Assembly (NCBI GenBank): GCA_949361645.1
Contig: OX442431.1
Coordinates: 6,539,160-6,603,159 of the forward strand
Direction of reading: 5' to 3'
DNA from: Spongilla lacustris
Taxonomy: Eukaryota > Porifera > Demospongiae > Spongillida > Spongillidae
DNA length: 64,000 nt
Notes under the pieces: model-generated
What the model was told of the DNA's origin: nothing
Seen by the model: the letters and a program-made list of their open reading frames with translations, nothing else
Database searches by the model: none
Position numbers and translations under genes: made by a program
In this document: in pieces, positions 20,309-31,017 of the stretch
How the letters are laid out: each line of letters begins with the position of its first letter
Position numbering within the stretch: the stretch's first letter is position 1

Positions 20309-23300
20309 TTCATGTGCAAAACACTCACACTAAGTTGGTACTTCAGACTGCCCAAATACAAACAAGCCAATGAGAGCGGATTTAACATTTTTGAAGGACT
20401 ACAGTGCCCAGACCCAAATATACATAACAATGCCATATGGCATCTCGTACAGAGGGTCTGAGTATAATTTCATTCCATTATGGTATACCAACCAAATTGC
20501 AGTGTTTCATACCAATTTCAATGTTATTGCCATTGTCTCGACTAATTTCATTTCTAACATATCACCATTTGATCACACCCAGACTTGCCTGAATAGAGTT
20601 AGATGACATCAGAGAGGCTTGGTTTTTCCCCAACCCAGTGTAAGTAATAAAAATCAAATTCTGCTGACAGATAGTAAATGTTTGCTTTTGAGGGTATGCA
20701 AGGAAAGACACATGTAGCATGTGACTGCTCTGGGTTGTAGATGAAGCACATGCATGTATGCATTGTGCAGCTAAATGGCAAAACAGTCAGTAAATACATT
20801 TACTTAATATGGTAGTGTTCCTCAGTCCAATCCTTAGGTTGTTGTGTTGTGTGTGCACCCAGTCACCATTATCCAACCTCACATACACATGACAAGATGC
20901 AGAGATGATGTCATCTGCTTAGTTATTAATTACACACATCATTTGTCATGGTGTCAGCTATTACAAGTACAGATGCATTTTTGTACATGTACGTGTAAAT
21001 AGAAATCAGCTGATCGGATGATGTGAATGCATTAGAAAGGTGAACCTTTAACCTTTACACTTTGAACTTCATCAGAAGGAGTAACAAGCACCACCATTGT
21101 GGGAAGCTGAACCATCAGGTTTACGATCTCTTATCCAGCAGGCATTCCTCTTAGGTTATGCTGGCATGCTAGATTGGTAAAATATACTTCCTGCTTCCCT
21201 TATGGCTCTTGTAGCTGACTTGCAAAACATTTGAATTCCCTACTAGATCGATACTATTTGGCTCTTTTGAGTCTAGTTGACGTCGATCCAGCATTGACTC
21301 CTTCACAAACGATGTGTTTACAATCACATAAATATAAAGTAACCAGTGACAATCCATTGACATTCATGTCATACTGTAAGCAATGTTTGTACAGCCAGGT
21401 ATAAGACTGGGGAGGAGAGGGAGATGGCTGCTCTGGTGTTGAGAGATGTGGCCATTTTTTATTTGGCAGGTGGCCAGCTATGTGCTGGATGTTGGTGAGG
21501 CAGGGAAGGAGCCGGAGGTCCCCTCCCCCTTGATGTACACTTGGCATGGGAAGCACTACCTAGGAGCAGCACATGGGCTAGCTGGGATCATGGCAGTCCT
21601 CCTACAGGTGTGTGTGTGTGTGTGTGACATGTGTGAAGTGACATGTGGTGTGACGTGTGTGTGTATGAGTGACGTGTGTATATGTGCATGTGTGTATACA
21701 TGTGTGTGTATGTGATGTGTGGTGTGATGTGTGTATGTGTGTGACGTGTGTGGTGTGGGTATGTGTGTGAGTGTGTGTATGTGTATGTGGTGTGTGTGAT
21801 GTGTGTTCATGTGTGTGGTGTGTATGTGTGATGTGTGGTGTGTATGTGTGACGTGTGTGATGTGTGTGGTGTGTGTTCATGTGTGTGGTGTGTGTAGTGT
21901 GTGTTTGTATACATGTGTGACGTGTGTGTGTGTGAGTTTCAAACTCTTAAAAAAGATTGTCCAATTTATTAAAAGGTTAATCATGGCAGGTATAGAGTAT
22001 GTCAGATCCCCTACACCTTTCCTATAATAATCTTGCACCCACCACTGATGTATGTGGAAATGCTATGTCAGTGTACATTCATATTTCCTGCCCAGGTGTA
22101 CACCCTAGTCCCCAGTCTTCAGCCTTGTATATCTGCCTTGGTGAAGCCCTGTGTGGACTACCTTCTCTCCCTGAAGATGCCCTCGGGGAACTTCCCTGGT
22201 TCCCTGGAGTCAGCCAGAACTGACAAGCTGGTGCACTGGTGTCACGGAGCACCTGGTGTCATCCACATGTTTGCCCATGCCTACAGGGTATGTTGAATTA
22301 TGGGTATGGGGTTAAGTGTACATCTGGGGTTTACCGTGTACATTATAGAGTATCCAGGGCTAAAGTGTACATTATAGAGTATCCAGGGGTTAAAGTGTAC
22401 ATGTACGGTTTTTTTTATTTAAATTAAAAGCCATGGGAGCTGGTTATGAAAGATGTACTTATGAGACAAATGTCAGCAGTGTACATGTATGTCAGTGTCA
22501 GCAGTGTACATGTATGTCAGTGTCAGCAGTGTACATGTATGTCAGTGTCAGCAGTGTACATGTATGTCAGTGTCAGCAGTGTACATGTATGTCAGTGTCA
22601 GCAGTGTACATGTATGTCAGTGTCAGCAGTGTACATGTATGTCAGTGTCAGTAGTGTACATGTATGTCAGTGTCAGCAGTGTACATGTATGTCAGTGTCA
22701 GCAGTGTACATGTATGTCAGTGTCAGCAGTGTACATGTATGTCAGTGTCAGCAGTGTACATGTATGTCAGTGTCAGCAGTGTACATGTATGTCAGTGTCA
22801 GCAGTGTACATGTATGTCAGTGTCAGCAGTGTACATGTATGTCAGTGTCAGCAGTGTACATGTATGTCAGTGTCAGCAGTGTACATGTATGTCAGTGTCA
22901 GCAGTGTACATGTATGTCAGTGTCAGCAGTGTACATGTATGTCAGTGTCAGCAGTGTACATGTATGTCAGTGTCAGCAGTGTACATGTATGTCAGTGTCA
23001 GTAGCATTTGTGTAATAATCCTAATGTCATCACTTGGGGGTTGCTACAACATTTTTATGACATCATCTATAATTATGACATCATCTGTTACAGGTGTTTG
23101 GTGACAGGAAGTATCTCGATGCTGCGGTGGACTGTGGGGAAGTGGTCTGGGACCGAGGGCTCCTTCGCAAGGGGTATGGATTATGTCATGGTGTTGCAGG
23201 AAATGCTTACACCTTCCTGCAGCTGTTCAGGCTGACCAGCAGGGCAGAGTACTTCAATAGGGCAGTGAAGGTGTGTGTGGATATATAGTAATGGTGGGTG

Positions 23301-24040
23301 AGAGTGTTGTGGTAGATGCATGCATTAGCTACTTATGGTTAATTCCTACGGGGGATGCGTGATGGGCCGAACTCCATACGGTGTAACCTTTGGTGGGTGT
23401 CAGGGTAACGCCCCCTCCCCCGTGAACGGAGCTGGGGGGCGTGAAGGGGTGTGTGTGAGGATACTGTCGAATGGTGGGCCCAACTGTGCAACATCGTCAA
23501 GGACGATGGAGACCTATAGGTTGACTGGGCAGGGAGGTGGGGAACAGACAACGTGGGTGCCGATGCGAGAACACGTGGCTTAGCCGCCCGGCGCTGCATT
23601 TATACTCAAACGTCATGCCGGGCGGTCACGTTGGGGTACACCCCCTTGCCATTAACTGCGGTTAACTACTTTAACCTTCATGAATATGTCTGCAAATATG
23701 GTGTATACAGGAAGTATATGTTGCCTTCCTTCTAGTTTACAGAGTGGTGTCTCTCTAGTTCTGACAGGAGGTGTCGTATTCCTGACCATCCCTTCTCTCT
23801 GTTTGAAGGTGAGGATGTACATGCCTGTATCTAAACCTGGTCCCCATACCTTTGGCATGTACATATATACACTACATGTACCCAAACAACAAACGTATCG
23901 TGTTATGCATTTTATGCAGACCCAGTTCTATTCTGTAAACAGGTTTAGCTGGAACAGCCCTGTTCTACACTGACATGGCCCATGACCCATCACATGCCTT
24001 CTACCCAGCCTTGGAGTTGCCCTCCTCACGGTTCCAATAA
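18931..24040 (+). CDS. LANCL: LanC-like protein (LANCL family), eight exons, about 404 aa
   Basis: Exons: 1, 18931 to 18988 (or 18994); 2, 19122 (or 19131) to 19226; 3, 19308-19681; 4, 21470-21607; 5, 22096-22287; 6, 23094-23270; 7, 23736-23808; 8, 23943-24040. Exons 3-8 are secure: all have GT-AG borders and join in frame. The exon 1/2 junction has two in-frame solutions, giving 404 or 403 aa. Family landmarks in order are ENPF near the N-terminus, DVSVYTGRAG, FLCGSSGPLAVGA, YLGAAHGLAGI, VHWCHGAPGV, GYGLCHGVAGNAYTF and RIPDHPFSLFEGLAG. The zinc ligands Cys274, Cys320 and His321 (404-aa numbering) are all present. LANCL enzymes are cytosolic zinc proteins that bind glutathione and add it to dehydroamino acids in damaged proteins. 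Length matches the roughly 400-residue norm. Introns 3, 4 and 5 carry CA, GT and 25-bp repeats. The stop overlaps an AATAAA. Confidence 0.95.
19705..20308. repeat. CA-rich microsatellite in LANCL intron 3
   Basis: About 600 bp of CACACA interspersed with CATACA, TCACACA and CACATT begin 23 bp after the exon 3 donor. The very long His/Thr/Tyr and Cys/Val frames are repeat artefacts. Confidence 0.97.
21608..21936. repeat. GT-rich microsatellite at the start of LANCL intron 4
   Basis: The exon 4 donor itself forms the start of a GTGTGTGTGTGTG tract, which continues with GTGTGTATGTG, GTGTGACGTG and GTGTGGTG variants for about 330 bp. Confidence 0.96.
22477..23003. repeat. 25-bp minisatellite, about 21 units, LANCL intron 5
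   Basis: The unit is GTCAGCAGTGTACATGTATGTCAGT at 25-bp spacing, nearly invariant; one unit has GTAGTG for GCAGTG. Because 25 is not a multiple of 3 and no stop occurs in any register, all three plus frames stay open, which explains the overlapping 146-189-residue frames. It is not coding. Confidence 0.97.
23330..23650. other. GC-rich block inside LANCL intron 6
   Basis: About 320 bp clearly richer in G+C than the rest of the intron, with GCCCCCTCCCCCG, GGCCCAACTG and two GCCGGGCGG-type words in inverted relation (CCGCCCGGCG at 23583 and GCCGGGCGG at 23617). This suggests an inserted retroposon or element fragment, but no ends or coding motif were identified. Confidence 0.35.
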
Positions 24041-24041
24041 A
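24036..24041 (+). promoter_or_regulatory. AATAAA polyadenylation signal overlapping LANCL stop
   Basis: The last codon and stop (CAA TAA) followed by A create AATAAA at 24036-24041. If used, cleavage would give a 3' UTR of only about 15-30 nt. No other canonical AATAAA was noticed in the next 200 bp. Confidence 0.45.
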
Positions 24042-24245
24042 AGCACATCATGAGCAACAAGGGAGCAGAAAACTTGTGACATGCTTAGCTGCCTCATGTT
24101 GTGTAGCCACTGTGCTGTACTGACCTTTGGTATAATGAACCATACACATGCTATATGTACATGTAGTGTGTTTGAGGTGAATACACTTGCTTGGCTTGTG
24201 GTGGCTTCAGTCAGCAGTTCCTATCAATTGTGATCTACATGTAAG

Positions 24246-24786
24246 ATGTACATGTATAGAGGAGGAGTTATCCATTGATACTAGAATGGCTCCTAATCAC
24301 ATGTAAATCTACTTGGGTACATGTACCAAAGATCAGCCAATACATGTACACAACCACCAGAATGAAGTAGGTCATGTGACACCTCTCCCAAATCACTATA
24401 TGGGGTGACTAGGTGCTGGCAGATAACCACAGTAAGTTAAGGTAATTGAGAGGAGGAGGGGCATGCTTCAAGGTCGATATTATTTGTGAGTGGATGACAA
24501 GAGGGAGGAACAGGAAGGCCTGAGGAGGAGAAGAGGTATAGGGGTGTGATCAGCATTCAAAAATGAGGTCCAAAGTGGTTCGTGGCTTCAATCAACATCA
24601 ATGGTGCATGTACATGTATGGAGGAGGAGCTGCCTATTAATACTAGAATGGCTCCAAAGGTTTAATCACATGTAAATCTACATAGGTACATGTACCACGG
24701 ATCAGCCACATACCACATGTACACAACCACCAGAATGAAGCAGTACATGTACACATACCAGGTCCTCTCCCAAATCACTATATGGA
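24246..24786. repeat. Imperfect direct duplication, copies at 24246-24410 and 24606-24786
   Basis: Both copies contain ATACTAGAATGGCTCC, AATCACATGTAAATCTAC, GTACATGTACCA, GATCAGCCA, ACACAACCACCAGAATGAAG and CTCTCCCAAATCACTATATGG in the same order. The start-to-start spacing is about 360 bp. Small indels and substitutions show the duplication is not recent. Confidence 0.85.
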
Positions 24787-25379
24787 CAAGTAAGAGGAGA
24801 AAGAGGGAGAGAGGGAGGAGGGTAGAAGGGGAAGGAGAGGAGGCAGCTGATTGATGATGGTTGTGGTGTTTGTTTGATAATATGATTTGATAATCAATGA
24901 TTGTGGATGAAGTTGTCAGTGAGTTTTGTTTGACAGACGTGACCTAACCATCCTTCCAAACCGCAGCAGCACCCCTCCATGCCACCTCACTTCTTGTAAT
25001 TGGATGTTTAATTTATAGCACAAACTGAATTGATATGTATGAACTATTGTCCATACTTTTATTTACTATACAATTATGTATCATTGCGCTCGGCAGACTT
25101 TAAAAGATTTTACTAAAGCCAGTACATTGTCATAATTTATTTCTTTAAATCACAAAAATAAATGCAGGTGGCTGCCTAACTGATCAGTACAGCAGCCACA
25201 TACTAATGACTTTAGTTAGTATACAGAACTCAGTTGGCCATTGGTTCCACTAATATGGAATGTTAACAGAATAATTATAATAGATGATGTAATTATAACT
25301 ATAATAATTATACGTACGCAAACATCCATTTTCAGTGCTATTAAATGTTATTAATGGGCACACATTGACACAATTTTGA

Positions 25380-25433
<54 letters not shown>

Positions 25434-25753
25434 CACTGTAAGTTCTGGTAGCCCAGCTCCATCCTGTCCTGCTGGTACGGGATCTTCGAAGACATAGACT
25501 AGTGGCCCTCAAAGGGCGGCCTGCAGCTGGCTTGTATCCATCCTGCAACTTCTGATCCCGCCCCCATTTTCAACAAGTTTGTCAGCAAGGAGTTGTATGG
25601 AAAATGGTCCAAAACAACAGTGGTGTACATGAAACATGCTGTGGTTCTGTTCTGTTTGATCACTGTATTTACTGAGATCTGCTACCAGAGAACATGGGCA
25701 CCCCCCGCATTTCTGGAAGGGGGGTGGGGGGTGGGGCAGGATAGGGTAAGGGG

Positions 25754-25756
<3 letters not shown>

Positions 25757-25798
<42 letters not shown>
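25757..25798. repeat. Poly-C tract (about 42 C)
   Basis: One of several long homopolymeric G or C runs in the window (see also 8482-8505, 9540-9566, 59571-59586). It is likely unstable in sequencing and assembly. Confidence 0.95.
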
Positions 25799-25800
<2 letters not shown>

Positions 25801-26218
25801 GACGCCCATGGAGGAGAGGTACTAATGGTTCACGTATATTACCTCCTTGCACACAAGAGATGCTAGGCCAGCGATTGCATCCTGTACCACACCCATCACA
25901 ATTTCATTACATTTTTATATTTTATGATAGGGTAGACTTAGTTAGATGGACTTATACACTGTATAGAGAGCGATATGAACAAAGACACTACACAAATGCT
26001 ATACATACCGCTATATTGGGGACTCAAGGCACGGGTTGTCAGATTAATGGATTTTGCAATCGAACGACTCGAACTCGTACTCCAATTGATTCTATAACCC
26101 CTTCAAAACAAAATGCCGCCTTTGGCGCGCGCATGCGCAGTTATCGTTACTGAAAAAAAAAAAATAGCACCATTTCGTATTTGACTTTCTCGTGCTCAAA
26201 ACCGCTCTTATATCCGTC

Positions 26219-26522
26219 ATGGCTGCTCGCCTCCCGTTGTTCCTGTACAACCTGTAAGTGGTAAACTGTGTGTTTATATATGTCTAGCCAGTGTTTATCC
26301 ACACGCAGCTTCATTCGTCTTATTCACTCTACTACCACCGCGAGCTACAACCCCCCACGTGCTTCAAATGCCATGACGGGTACACCGTACCTTGGCAGGT
26401 AAGGAGAGCAGGCCTCTGTTCGTCTTTTCCTTCCCCCTTTCTATGTGAACGTTTTTATTATGCATTTAATAGGGGCATAATTCGCTCAACCGGGCGCGGT
26501 GGGAAAAGGTTCCGTCACGTGC
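26219..26522 (+). CDS. 5' exons of an unidentified gene with a mitochondrial-type N-terminus
   Basis: Three possible exons join in one frame: 26219-26253 (ATG, MAARLPLFLYN, donor CCT|GTAAGT); 26288-26398 (LQCLSTRSFIRLIHS, then MTGTPYLG, donor CAG|GTAAGG); and 26473 to about 26522 or further (GIIRSTGRGGKRFRHV, donor ACG|GTAAGT near 26569). The first 35 residues are rich in R, S, T, L and lack acidic residues, as in mitochondrial targeting peptides. No family was recognised. It might end in a short exon near 27411 or feed into the exon blocks further downstream. Both extensions are guesses. Confidence 0.35.
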
Positions 26523-26813
26523 TGGTGACATGCTACGTGAAGCATTTACTTTGTCGCCATGCCCACGGTAAGTCAGCTGCATGCAGATGTATTAGGTTAA
26601 TTATCGTAGTTAAAAACGAAACGTCGTTATCCTCGAATTACGGTTGTAAGCGTGCACGTGCCTAGCTCTCGATTTTCCTATCTCCACTGCATATGCGCAT
26701 GTAATAGTAACTACGTGTGGCGACGCGACGGCGGCATGCGTGCGCGTGACCAATATTAATTGGCATATTGTTCTCGTACTCAGACCTGATCCGAAGAGAG
26801 TTGTCAACTTGAG

Positions 26814-26915
26814 TGTAGTATACATGAGTTGAAACATTATCGCTACATGTATACGCTTTATGCATGTAGTATACATGAGTTGAAACGTTATCGCTACATG
26901 TATACGCTTTATGCA
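26814..26915. repeat. 51-bp direct repeat, two copies
   Basis: GTAGTATACATGAGTTGAAAC begins both copies, which differ at one base (ACATTATC/ACGTTATC) and end in CTTTATGCAT. Confidence 0.93.
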
Positions 26916-27437
26916 TGTATACTGCACATAGCCTGTAAGCGCACTGTGCATGTGGAGTGCGCATCAAATAGAAAATGAAATAGTATTACATTTTTGGGCA
27001 ATTTTAATCAGTATGCCACATATCCCTCACAATTATATTTACATGCAAGGCACTTGCATCTAACACACAATGTCAAATAACTCATGTTAAAAAAAAGGTA
27101 ACTCATCGCTATTACTTTTCCACTGCATTCAGAAATTGCCGATCCATTGCCGATCCAACAACACTGACTGGACATAGTAAGTGTTGAATGGTCACCTGTG
27201 TAGGCTATTAATAGTACATGCAATAATTCCAATAGAGAAGACCTGCCTCACCTTTGCACCTCATTTTATTGTGCAAGTCACGGGTGCTTACAGTCCCACA
27301 CTGGCCCACACAATCTGCATGCTGTTATTTAGTTCATTTAGTGATGCAGACGTGCAATATGGGATGGATTTGTAAAATTATTTTTTAAAGCACTGTATTT
27401 ACTTTTATTAGAACTGAAGCAGCATAAAGGGACCGAT

Positions 27438-27606
27438 GAAAGATAGCTGAATTAGAGCAGCAGCTGAATCATCTACCACCAGCAGCTGCCTGGCCATCCC
27501 CTCTTGCCCTCAGCACCACCACCATCAAGTGGCGAGAAGGCTTAGCTCTGGAGGACAACGTTGCAGAGATGAGGGCATAGCTTCTCTCCATAGGGGATGT
27601 GGAGGA
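27438..27606 (+). pseudogene. Exon-like block of unknown gene with an in-frame stop
   Basis: The plus strand reads KIAELEQQLNHLPPAAAW, then TTTIKWREGLALEDNVAEMR, then Ala-stop, then LLSIGDVEEM up to a good GTGAGT donor. The frame looks coding (coiled-coil start, acidic helix) except for a TAG near 27578, one base from CAG (Gln). A TGA directly precedes the block, so its 5' limit is unclear. It is probably a decayed exon. The product is unidentified. Confidence 0.35.
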
Positions 27607-27850
27607 GATGGTGAGTATGCTTGGGGCGACAGGTTCTGCCCCTCTATTCTACATTTGGTCCTGTCCATCTAGCTTCTCTCCTCCTATATCAACCTTGTAC
27701 ATGTATGTCCCCTCCCCCTGTGTCCCCCTCCTGCCCTTCCCTGTGTTTCCCCTTCCCATAACTCCCCCTCCTACCCCCTCCCTTTATGTTCCCTCCCCAT
27801 GCGCCTCTCTTCTACACCCTTCCTGTATGTTCCCCTCATGTACCTCTCTC

Positions 27851-28279
27851 ACAGTGATATTCATGAGATCATTGTTACCATTGAGGAGTCACCTTCACCC
27901 TCCCCTCCTCCCCATGTGCCCCTCTTCTGCACTCTCACTTTATGTTCCCCTTCTATACCTTTCTCACAGTGATATTCATGAGATCATTGTTACCATTGAG
28001 GAGTCACCTTCACCCTCCCCTCCTCCCCACGGCCCCTCTTCTACACTCTCACTTTATGTTCCCCTTCTATACCTTTCTTACAGTGATACTCATGAGATCA
28101 TTGTCATCATTGTGGGGATACCTTCTGCTGTGAATTCTCCTGTGAAAGAGAGATATTTCTGGTTCACCTCACACAGTATATCTGAGCCCACGTCGATTAA
28201 CGTATACAATGCTACCTGTGTTGATGTTATAAGTACTCCACTGCTAAAAAGGCAAGCTGTGTGTGCTGGTGTGCTGTGA
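27851..28279 (+). repeat. Tandem triplication (about 115 bp) of an acceptor plus exon start
   Basis: ACAGTGAT(A/A/A)(T/T/C)TCATGAGATCATTG occurs at 27851, 27966 and 28080. In phase with its acceptor each copy reads DIHEIIVTIEESPS or, in the third, DTHEIIVIIVGIPS. The final exon at 56010 reads AAHELIVIIEEAPSVENPSD in the same phase, so this is a tripled copy of a homologous terminal exon. The intervening sequence is C/T-rich (CCCCTCCTCCCCA), so each copy carries its own polypyrimidine tract. The third copy runs open to about 28279 without the usual stop. Confidence 0.7.
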
Positions 28280-29445
28280 GGTCTGGGTTCTGTTACGCAA
28301 GATCCTAAATGTGCATACATGTAGTGTGTGCAATAGTTTGATTTAGTATTTTTTATGTTATTACCTCAAGTATCATTAGCCAAAATGGTCTGAAAATCTT
28401 CTAAGTGTGAATTAGAAACTGTCGTAAATCTTTTAACTACATATAGGTGGAAGAGTGAGGTAACTTTACAATGGGGCAGATTTTTAAGCTAACAGTGCTG
28501 GCCTTGGCCCTGTCACCATTCCTCCAGCATCTGCAGGTTGTGAGAGGGGGAGAGGGGGAGGGAGGGAGTGGGTTAGGTTAGCAGGCTGTATCTCACTTCA
28601 ATGTTAGGGCAATTCAATTTGGGCTATCTTTTGCGCATACGTTTTCCAAGATGTACTACATGTGTGTGGTCCTCATGTTAGGAATCTTGAACCCGATTTC
28701 TTCTAGCTCTTGTATCTCGCTTTATACCTTCTGTCTCTAGCTTTGTACGCTTAGTGACCTTAGCATCCTTCTCTTGTGCTTCTTATAGCAGTCACTATAG
28801 GCAGGAATGTCCCCTAGTGGTATCACATACATCAAATACAGATTAGAAAACAATTGCCAAAATGTTCAGTCTTGGATTTCAATTGCCCCGTTGGTGTGAG
28901 ATGCAGCCGGTGTAAATCAGTTAGGCATTTTGTGAAGGTGAACTTGGCCCTGTGCAGTGTCCTTAGGTTTACTGGGGTGGGAGGACTTGTTCTACTCTCC
29001 ATGTCTCCTCTTCTTTCCTTCTTGAGGGCATCCAGGGGGGAGGGCACTTTGGGCATGCCCTCCCAATAGTGTTCTCCCAACTGGAGAAACCTTCCTCCTC
29101 CCTTTCCTTAAGCCGCAGGTCCATGGGTGGAGGAGAGGGGGGCACTTTGGGCACGTGCCCACCTCTCCTATACCCTGGATTTGCCGCTACCCCTTTCTCA
29201 CACTTCTCTTCCCTCTTCCTTGACATGGCCCCACCCCTTCCCTGGCAAGCAGACCTGGGTATACCAGTCCAGGGAGGGAGGGCAAATAAGTTTGTGGGAG
29301 GTGATTAAAACTAAACTATAAAAGATGTTTAAAAAACAACTGCACAAGAAGGGCCACCGAGCTAAAGGTAGCTGCCAAGAAGCCTGCGTAGAAGTTGTGC
29401 ATGATGAATCTGTTGGTACATGTGTAGATGTTAGCAATTCCTAAG

Positions 29446-30085
29446 CATGTCATCTGCTATCACTCCATTCCCCCTCCATTGACTTCTTTCCACCACTACT
29501 GCTGGGAGGGGCAAGTCACGAAGCCTGCAGAGCTATTAGCACTACTGGTGAGCTGTGTGAGCTATGTGTGCAGGGGTATGTGTGCAGGGGTATGTGTGCA
29601 GGGGTATGTGTGCAGGGGTATGTGTGCAGAGCTATGTGTGCAGAGCTATGTGTGCAGGGCTATGTGTGCAGGGCTATGTGTGCAGGGCTATGTGTGCAGG
29701 GCTATGCTGATGAGCAAAATGTATTAAAATCACAACACTAATTATGAGGTTCTATTTGTCATCACTCATACTACAGTGTGTGTTTATACATTTTTTATCA
29801 CTGAGTGTAGGGTGTCAGATAAAGTGGTGTAATTTGTAGCATGTACATTATAACCATAGTCAAGAATGTTTGTACAAAACACATGTAAAATGGACATCTT
29901 ACAATAAGCTGTGTATGTGGCTGTCCATCTCTTACAACGTGCATACCTCTTCTCTCCACGTGGACTAGTTGCTGAAAAAGCTCTCAAAGATGTGGAGCAG
30001 AGTGCTGGAAGGTCAGGAGGAAGAGCTCGAGGCCATCAAGGTGAACACAGCGGCCAGTGAGGAAGACTTTGAGTGCGAGGCAGAG
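29446..30085 (+). CDS. Two phase-0 exons of an unidentified plus-strand gene
   Basis: Exon 29446-29547 (34 codons: HVICYHSIPPPLTSFHHYC, then KPAELLALL) and exon 29969-30085 (39 codons: LLKKLSKMWSRVLEGQEEEL, then ASEEDFECEAE) are both flanked by AG/GT and are multiples of three. They give a continuous 73-residue segment with a basic-then-acidic helical second half. The intron contains the 15-bp minisatellite. I do not recognise the protein. The exon at 30671-30799 follows in the same orientation but does not join in frame directly. Confidence 0.45.
29566..29706. repeat. 15-bp minisatellite, about 9-10 units
   Basis: Units are GTATGTGTGCAGGGG, shading into GCTATGTGTGCAGAG and GCTATGTGTGCAGGG, just after the 29547 donor. 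A multiple of three, so the Cys/Val-rich frame across it stays open; it is intronic. Confidence 0.93.
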
Positions 30086-30670
30086 GTGTGAGTTTTCAAA
30101 GTACCAGTTTATAATACTTAGCGGGTCCATTGAATCCATTGAAATACATTACATTTAATTGCCCACCAGGTGATTTGTTTGGATGCTTAATTTATAAATT
30201 CGATACTGCAAATTTTAGTTTGATTCATATTTTGTGATACATGTAACTAAATACAGTCAGCTTAGCCCCTCCCTCTGCATATTACTGTCACTACTCTGTG
30301 TGCTATTCTACCTCTACAAGGTGCTCATAGTATGATCACATTAGGCAACTATGTATGTCCATTTTGGACATAGATATTTGATCCAGTTGATTGTTAGTTG
30401 TTGTTAGTTGTTAGTTACTAACAATTGAACATGCATGTGCTACTGGACCAACTCAGTGGAGTGATAGACCTTGCAACCCCATCCCCAGGTCTGTAGTTAG
30501 ATCTACATATATACATGTACCGTACCCCAAGTATCTATATATGCCATTTAGACAATGGAAGTATGTAATGTAGATACAATTTTCTGTGCCATGACTTGAC
30601 TTATTTGATAAAATGAGTAATTAATGTTGTCTGAATGTTCCCTCATGCTTGGCTTGCTATCGTGGAACAG

Positions 30671-30799
30671 GAGGGAAGAAGGAGCAGGATCATCTTGGGA
30701 GGACTTCTGGACCACTACTTTGCTGAAGAGTGCTGGTAGTGTTTGCGAGCGGTTCATGGAAACGACCACCAAACAACGACATTGGCAGTTGCAGACAGG
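30671..30799 (+). CDS. Exon of unidentified gene
   Basis: Bounded by CGTGGAACAG and a G|GTACGC donor. The only fully open frame reads REEGAGSSWEDFWTTTLLKS, then AGSVCERFMETTTKQRHW, then QLQT. The composition (W, C and charged residues distributed along a helix-like stretch) is coding-like. No family recognised. It fits the same plus-strand gene as the exons at 29446-30085, but phase compatibility is unproven. Confidence 0.4.
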
Positions 30800-31017
30800 T
30801 ACGCTTATGTACAAATGTACATGCTGTGCACATACACACGATCTGTACACATACACTCATGCAAGGACATCCCTGCATGTTTTACCAAGGACACTTAATT
30901 TAAAGTAGGTGTAAGTAAGTACAACACTACCACACAAATACATGCATTGACGCACAATAACAGTAGATTAGTGTATGCTTTACATGTACAGTAATTAAGT
31001 TGGTGATGATGCTTACA

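Larger units (their letters stand above)
24041..26218. other. Intergenic region with duplicated segment and simple repeats
   Basis: An imperfect direct duplication is described separately. An AC tract lies at 25382-25432 and a run of about 42 C at 25757-25798. The proline-rich frame across the C run is not a gene. No other gene was recognised. Confidence 0.5.

Noticed and set aside
19553..20461. 302-codon plus-strand frame and matching minus frames
   Set aside because: The first 43 codons are LANCL exon 3; the rest is CA repeat translated as His/Thr/Tyr. The exon 3 donor removes it.
25438..25560. Possible minus-strand C-terminus reading KIPYQQDRMELGYQNLQ then stop
   Set aside because: Looks protein-like, but it is preceded by an in-frame stop and no acceptor or upstream exon could be defined.
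25593..26153. 186-codon frame with a proline run
   Set aside because: Held open by the poly-C tract; the rest has no recognisable domain or splice context.
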